From Luteimicrobium sp042670205 (GTDB lineage Bacteria; Actinomycetota; Actinomycetes; Actinomycetales; Cellulomonadaceae): DNA of 64,000 nt. The stretch covers positions 1 to 64,000 of the forward strand of contig NZ_JBHUWD010000003.1 in assembly GCF_042670205.1 (NCBI RefSeq). Direction: 5' to 3'. A model generated the notes under the pieces. The model saw only the letters and a list, made by a program, of their open reading frames with translations. It did not search any database and had not been told where the DNA came from. A program made the translations under genes and the position numbers. This document shows, one piece after another, positions 62,435-64,000 of the stretch (the first letter of the stretch is position 1; each line of letters opens with the position of its first letter).

Positions 62435-64000
62435 CCGCCCCCTTCACGACCCACGTGTCGCCCGCTGCCGGGCCCGCCACCGTCTCCCCCGCGACCCCCG
62501 GCCCTGCCGGGACGGTGCAGGCGGGTGAGGGACCGGCGTCGGGCCTGCCCACACCGCCCGACGACGGCGCGCGCCCCGGGCGGCTGAGCCGCCCCGCGCG
62601 CTTCGGGGTGCTCGGGATGCTCGTGGCGGCCGCCGCGTTCTGGCTGATCAACTTGTCGGCGAACGGCTGGTCCAACTCGTTCTACACGGCCGCGATCCAG
62701 GCCGGCTCGCAGAGCTGGTCGGCGTTCTTGTGGGGCTCGTCCGACGCCGCGGGGTCGATCACGGTCGACAAGCCGCCGGCCTCGCTCTGGCTCCCCGAGC
62801 TCGCGGTCCGGGTCTTCGGGCTGAGCTCCTGGTCGGTGCTGGTGCCCGAGGTGCTGCTGGGCGTCGCGAGCGTGTGGCTCGTGTTCGCCGCGGTCCGCCG
62901 GTCGTTCGGGACGGGCGCCGGGTTCCTCGCCGGTGCCGCGCTCGTGCTCACGCCCGTCGCGACCCTCATGTTCCGGTTCGACAACCCCGACGCGCTCCTC
63001 GTCGCGCTCATGGCCGCGGCGACGTACTGCGTGCTGCGCGCCGTCGAGGACGGCCGCACCCGCTGGATGCTCCTCGCCGGCGCCGCGATCGGGCTCGGGT
63101 TCCTCACGAAGCAGATGCAGGCGTTCCTCGTGCTCCCCGGGCTCGGGCTCGCGTACCTGTGGGCGGCGCCCGTGTCCGTCGGACGGCGCGTGCGCGACGC
63201 GCTCCTGGCCGTCGGCGCGCTCGTCGTCACGGCGGGCTGGTGGGTGCTGCTCACCGTGATCGTGCCGGCCGGCTCCCGCCCGTACATCGGGGGGTCGCAG
63301 AACAACTCGTTCCTCGAGCTGACGTTCGGCTACAACGGCTTCGGCCGCCTCACGGGCGACGAGACCGGCTCCGTCGGGGGCGGTGGCGCAGGCATCGGTG
63401 GCGGCATGTGGGGCGCGACCGGCATCGGGCGGCTGTTCGGCTCCGAGTTCGGCGGCCAGATCGCCTGGCTCGCCCCCGCCGCCGCGATCCTCCTCGTGAC
63501 GGGCCTCGTGCTGACCGCCCGCGCGCCGCGGACCGACCTCCGCCGCGCGTCGTACGTCGCGTGGGGCGGCTGGCTCGTCGTCACGTGGGCCGTCTTCAGC
63601 GAGATGTCCGGGATCTTCCACGCCTACTACACGGTCGCCCTCGCACCCGCGCTCGCGGCGCTCGTCGGCGCCGGCAGCGCGCAACTCTGGCGCCGCCGCG
63701 ACTCCTGGTGGGCTGTCGGGCTCCTCGCCGCGACGACGCTCGCCACGGCCGTCTGGGCGTACGTGCTGCTCGACCGGTCGTCCACGTTCCTGCCCTGGCT
63801 GCGCGTCGCCGTGCTGCTCGGCGGGTTCGTCGCGGCGGTCGCCCTCCTCGCCGGCCGCCTCATCGGGTCGCGCGACGCCGCCGGGAGCGCGGTGCTCCGG
63901 GGCGCGGCGACGCTCGCCGTCGTCGTCGGGCTCGCGGCCCCCGCGGCCTACTCGGTGCAGACGCTCACCCAGCCGCACACCGGCTCCCTCCCGACGGCGG
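62431..64000 (+). CDS. ArnT-like GT39 glycosyltransferase (truncated by window end)
   Basis: The first 523 residues of a large polytopic protein. After a disordered Pro/Ala-rich head the first helix precedes the extracellular loop with DKPPASLWLPELAVRVFG, the acidic/Pro motif of PMT/ArnT enzymes that use lipid-linked sugars. The sequence continues with FRFDNPDALLV and AIGLGFLTKQMQAF. An extracellular Gly-rich loop (GSVGGGGAGIGGGMWG) is typical of actinobacterial members. ATG overlaps the previous stop (ATGA). No stop codon before the end of the window. Confidence 0.9.
   Translation, partial: MTAPFTTHVSPAAGPATVSPATPGPAGTVQAGEGPASGLPTPPDDGARPGRLSRPARFGVLGMLVAAAAFWLINLSANGWSNSFYTAAIQAGSQSWSAFLWGSSDAAGSITVDKPPASLWLPELAVRVFGLSSWSVLVPEVLLGVASVWLVFAAVRRSFGTGAGFLAGAALVLTPVATLMFRFDNPDALLVALMAAATYCVLRAVEDGRTRWMLLAGAAIGLGFLTKQMQAFLVLPGLGLAYLWAAPVSVGRRVRDALLAVGALVVTAGWWVLLTVIVPAGSRPYIGGSQNNSFLELTFGYNGFGRLTGDETGSVGGGGAGIGGGMWGATGIGRLFGSEFGGQIAWLAPAAAILLVTGLVLTARAPRTDLRRASYVAWGGWLVVTWAVFSEMSGIFHAYYTVALAPALAALVGAGSAQLWRRRDSWWAVGLLAATTLATAVWAYVLLDRSSTFLPWLRVAVLLGGFVAAVALLAGRLIGSRDAAGSAVLRGAATLAVVVGLAAPAAYSVQTLTQPHTGSLPTA

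Overview
The window reads as a high-GC (above 70 % by eye) actinobacterial chromosome. The best guess is a soil-type Micrococcales lineage of the Cellulomonas / Cellulosimicrobium / Promicromonospora sort. Pointers are the mix of secreted multi-domain glycosidases with LamG modules, GTG/ATGA-coupled operons, many probably leaderless transcripts, the topA - tmk - holB - tRNA-Thr block and a PAS-ANTAR protein. No rRNA, prophage, IS element or CRISPR array was seen. One 10-N scaffold gap (3804-3813) sits in low-quality homopolymer sequence, and the two contig ends there look like unmerged copies of the same 61-62 nt.

Region 1 (1-13.1 kb, minus strand) is a sugar-acquisition locus. In transcription order it holds a DeoR-type regulator, a YtfQ-like sugar-binding lipoprotein, a two-cassette sugar ATPase, two RbsC/YtfT/YjfF-type permeases, then two large secreted glycosidases (an MGH1-like alpha/alpha-barrel enzyme and a PA14-GH2-LamG enzyme). 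TGATCGA operator motifs lie before both the regulator and the binding protein. Hairpins between cistrons probably adjust expression. A furanoside such as galactofuranose is the favoured but unproven substrate.

Region 2 (13.1-35.6 kb) is mixed. It starts with a repeat-rich intergenic island, then a pseudokinase-flippase membrane protein and a RAMA-domain protein with a degenerate nuclease fold. After these come a thiamine-binding protein, a divergent aldo/keto reductase and MocR regulator pair, a FAD/Fe-S D-lactate-dehydrogenase-like fusion, a GNAT enzyme, an RclA-like flavoprotein and an APH-like kinase. A YhgE/Pip exporter with an ATPase-like partner is controlled by a TetR repressor with twin operators. 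The region ends with an NAD-dependent epimerase-like protein, OsmC, a secreted beta-gamma-crystallin, two lipoproteins and a PAS-ANTAR antiterminator.

Region 3 (35.5-47.8 kb) is housekeeping: leuS behind a 9-codon leader peptide with tandem Leu codons and an intrinsic terminator, tRNA-Thr(CGT), a secreted tripeptidyl-aminopeptidase-like hydrolase, holB, tmk, a Gfo/Idh/MocA oxidoreductase, topA and a PAP2 phosphatase. A 29-bp tandem repeat and a 31-bp perfect inverted repeat lie after topA.

Region 4 (48.1-57.9 kb) is a complete Opp/Dpp-type ABC importer next to a cytoplasmic GH3 beta-glucosidase-like enzyme and a divergent TetR regulator, which suggests oligosaccharide uptake and hydrolysis. 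Region 5 (58.1-64.0 kb) is an OmpR-type two-component system followed by a GT2-GtrA glycosyltransferase and an ArnT-like GT39 that runs off the end.

Three intergenic islands (13.1-13.7, 47.9-48.1 and 60.65-61.1 kb) share a dispersed repeat family: a 117-nt structured core (two full copies, one fragment) flanked by oppositely oriented 21-22 bp tandem repeats. This is the most unusual sequence structure in the window.
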